Below are positions 63,532 through 64,000 of a stretch of DNA of 64,000 bases, piece by piece; within the stretch, counting starts at the first letter, position 1, and every line of letters begins with the position of its first letter. Source of the stretch: Telluribacter roseus (lineage in GTDB: Bacteria; Bacteroidota; Bacteroidia; Cytophagales; Spirosomataceae). The position numbers and the translations under genes are program-made. The notes beneath the pieces are model-generated. The model was not told the DNA's origin and made no database searches. It was given only the letters and a program-made list of their open reading frames with translations. Where the stretch lies: contig NZ_JAFEUV020000003.1 of assembly GCF_017355915.2 (NCBI RefSeq), positions 124,001 through 188,000 of the forward strand, read 5' to 3'.

Positions 63532-64000
63532 ATGGAAGAAAAATCAAGCGAAACTAATAAACATGGTCTGCCCAGATATATAAGTGCAGATGTTATGCGG
63601 AAGGTCAGACAAAATTCAAAGTTTGGATGTGTGGTGCCAAATTGTAGAAATGCCTTTTATGAGTATGAGCATATCATTCCTGAATGGAATGATGCAAAAG
63701 AACATGATCCTGATAAAATTTGCTTAGTGTGCAATAATCACAATCCAAGAAGAGAGGGAAAAACCGGGAGAGCCAACTATAACAAAGAGCAAATCCAGAA
63801 GTATTATGAAAGAATAAGGGCAAGTGACAAAGCTCATAGACCTAAAAACCATGATTTTTTTAATGGTTTTGAAAGTGAACCTAATATATACCTTGGCAAT
63901 AGTAGATTTTATAATACCCCATCCATAATCAATGTAAATGGAGAGGATATCTTCTCATTTAAGAAAAATACAGATGAAGATGAGTTCGCGCCCCAATTCT
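63532..64000 (+). CDS. HNH-type endonuclease, cut by window end
   Basis: ATG 63532, open through the last base (156+ codons). N-terminal: KHGLPRYISADVMRKVRQNS, then CVVPNC..., YEHIIPEWND, and CLVCNNHNPRREGKTGRANY, i.e. two Cys pairs with EHI as in zinc-bearing HNH nucleases. The rest is AT-rich and unassigned. Another nuclease-type gene in the island; its C-terminus is not seen. Confidence 0.8.
   Translation, partial: MEEKSSETNKHGLPRYISADVMRKVRQNSKFGCVVPNCRNAFYEYEHIIPEWNDAKEHDPDKICLVCNNHNPRREGKTGRANYNKEQIQKYYERIRASDKAHRPKNHDFFNGFESEPNIYLGNSRFYNTPSIINVNGEDIFSFKKNTDEDEFAPQF

Noticed and set aside
1-64000. CRISPR array
   Set aside because: No regularly spaced identical repeats of 24-40 bp with unique spacers were seen; the repeats found are irregular intergenic words.

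Overview
The window looks like chromosome of a Cytophagales-type member of the Bacteroidota. The evidence is a secreted FG-GAP protein with a type IX secretion sorting tail, many Bacteroidota-style -7 elements (TAnnTTTG) upstream of genes, few Shine-Dalgarno sites, long stretches of moderate GC, and gene families typical of the group (LolA-like carrier, fused aspartate kinase/homoserine dehydrogenase, DUF4136 lipoprotein, LytTR/LytS regulators, N1-type sulfatases). No 16S rRNA is present, so genus is not assigned.

Layout, 1-57.4 kb: ordinary chromosome. It starts inside ftsK, followed by lolA, purQ, a sulfatase, ahcY, a peroxiredoxin/AhpD-like pair, murF and the FG-GAP protein (1-14 kb). Then come three small unassigned genes, a DMT protein, an NCS1 nucleobase permease, modABC, a second sulfatase, a LytTR regulator and an SGNH hydrolase (14-24 kb). 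Next are a sterol-desaturase family protein, an AlkA-like glycosylase, a sugar nucleotidyltransferase, an IscA-type protein and thrA-thrB (24-31 kb). An orphan McrB-type ATPase sits 1 nt upstream of an outer-membrane barrel gene (31-34 kb). A large FAD/Fe-S oxidoreductase, a thioredoxin-fold protein without cysteines, a porin and two lipoproteins follow (34-42.5 kb). An aromatic aminotransferase and prephenate dehydrogenase form a tyrosine pair (42.7-45 kb). An exporter operon then encodes TolC, HlyD-like adaptor, FtsX-type permease, ATPase and a LytS-type kinase (45.7-51.7 kb). It is interrupted between adaptor and permease by a GxxExxY gene flanked by imperfect inverted repeats. A methyltransferase, a metallo-beta-lactamase/rhodanese protein, a MATE exporter and hflX close this part.

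Layout, 57.4-64 kb: immediately after a tRNA-Arg(CCU) gene the character changes to AT-rich, gene-poor, decayed DNA. It holds a small gene broken by an in-frame TAG, an AT-rich 563-residue protein with a PD-(D/E)xK-like motif, an internally deleted IS1-family element, an HNH endonuclease, a fragment resembling the C-terminus of a type I restriction specificity subunit, a GC-richer possible phage fragment, and a second HNH gene that runs off the end. I read this as a decaying genomic island of nuclease/defence character placed at the tRNA 3' end; no integrase is visible inside the window.

The best candidates for something new are the inverted-repeat GxxExxY cassette inside the exporter operon, the AT-rich PD-(D/E)xK protein next to the tRNA, the McrB-like protein without McrC, and a pair of distantly paralogous small proteins at 14.2 and 15.5 kb. 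Most intergenic spaces are accounted for by clear hairpin terminators; several carry short dispersed repeats of unknown nature.
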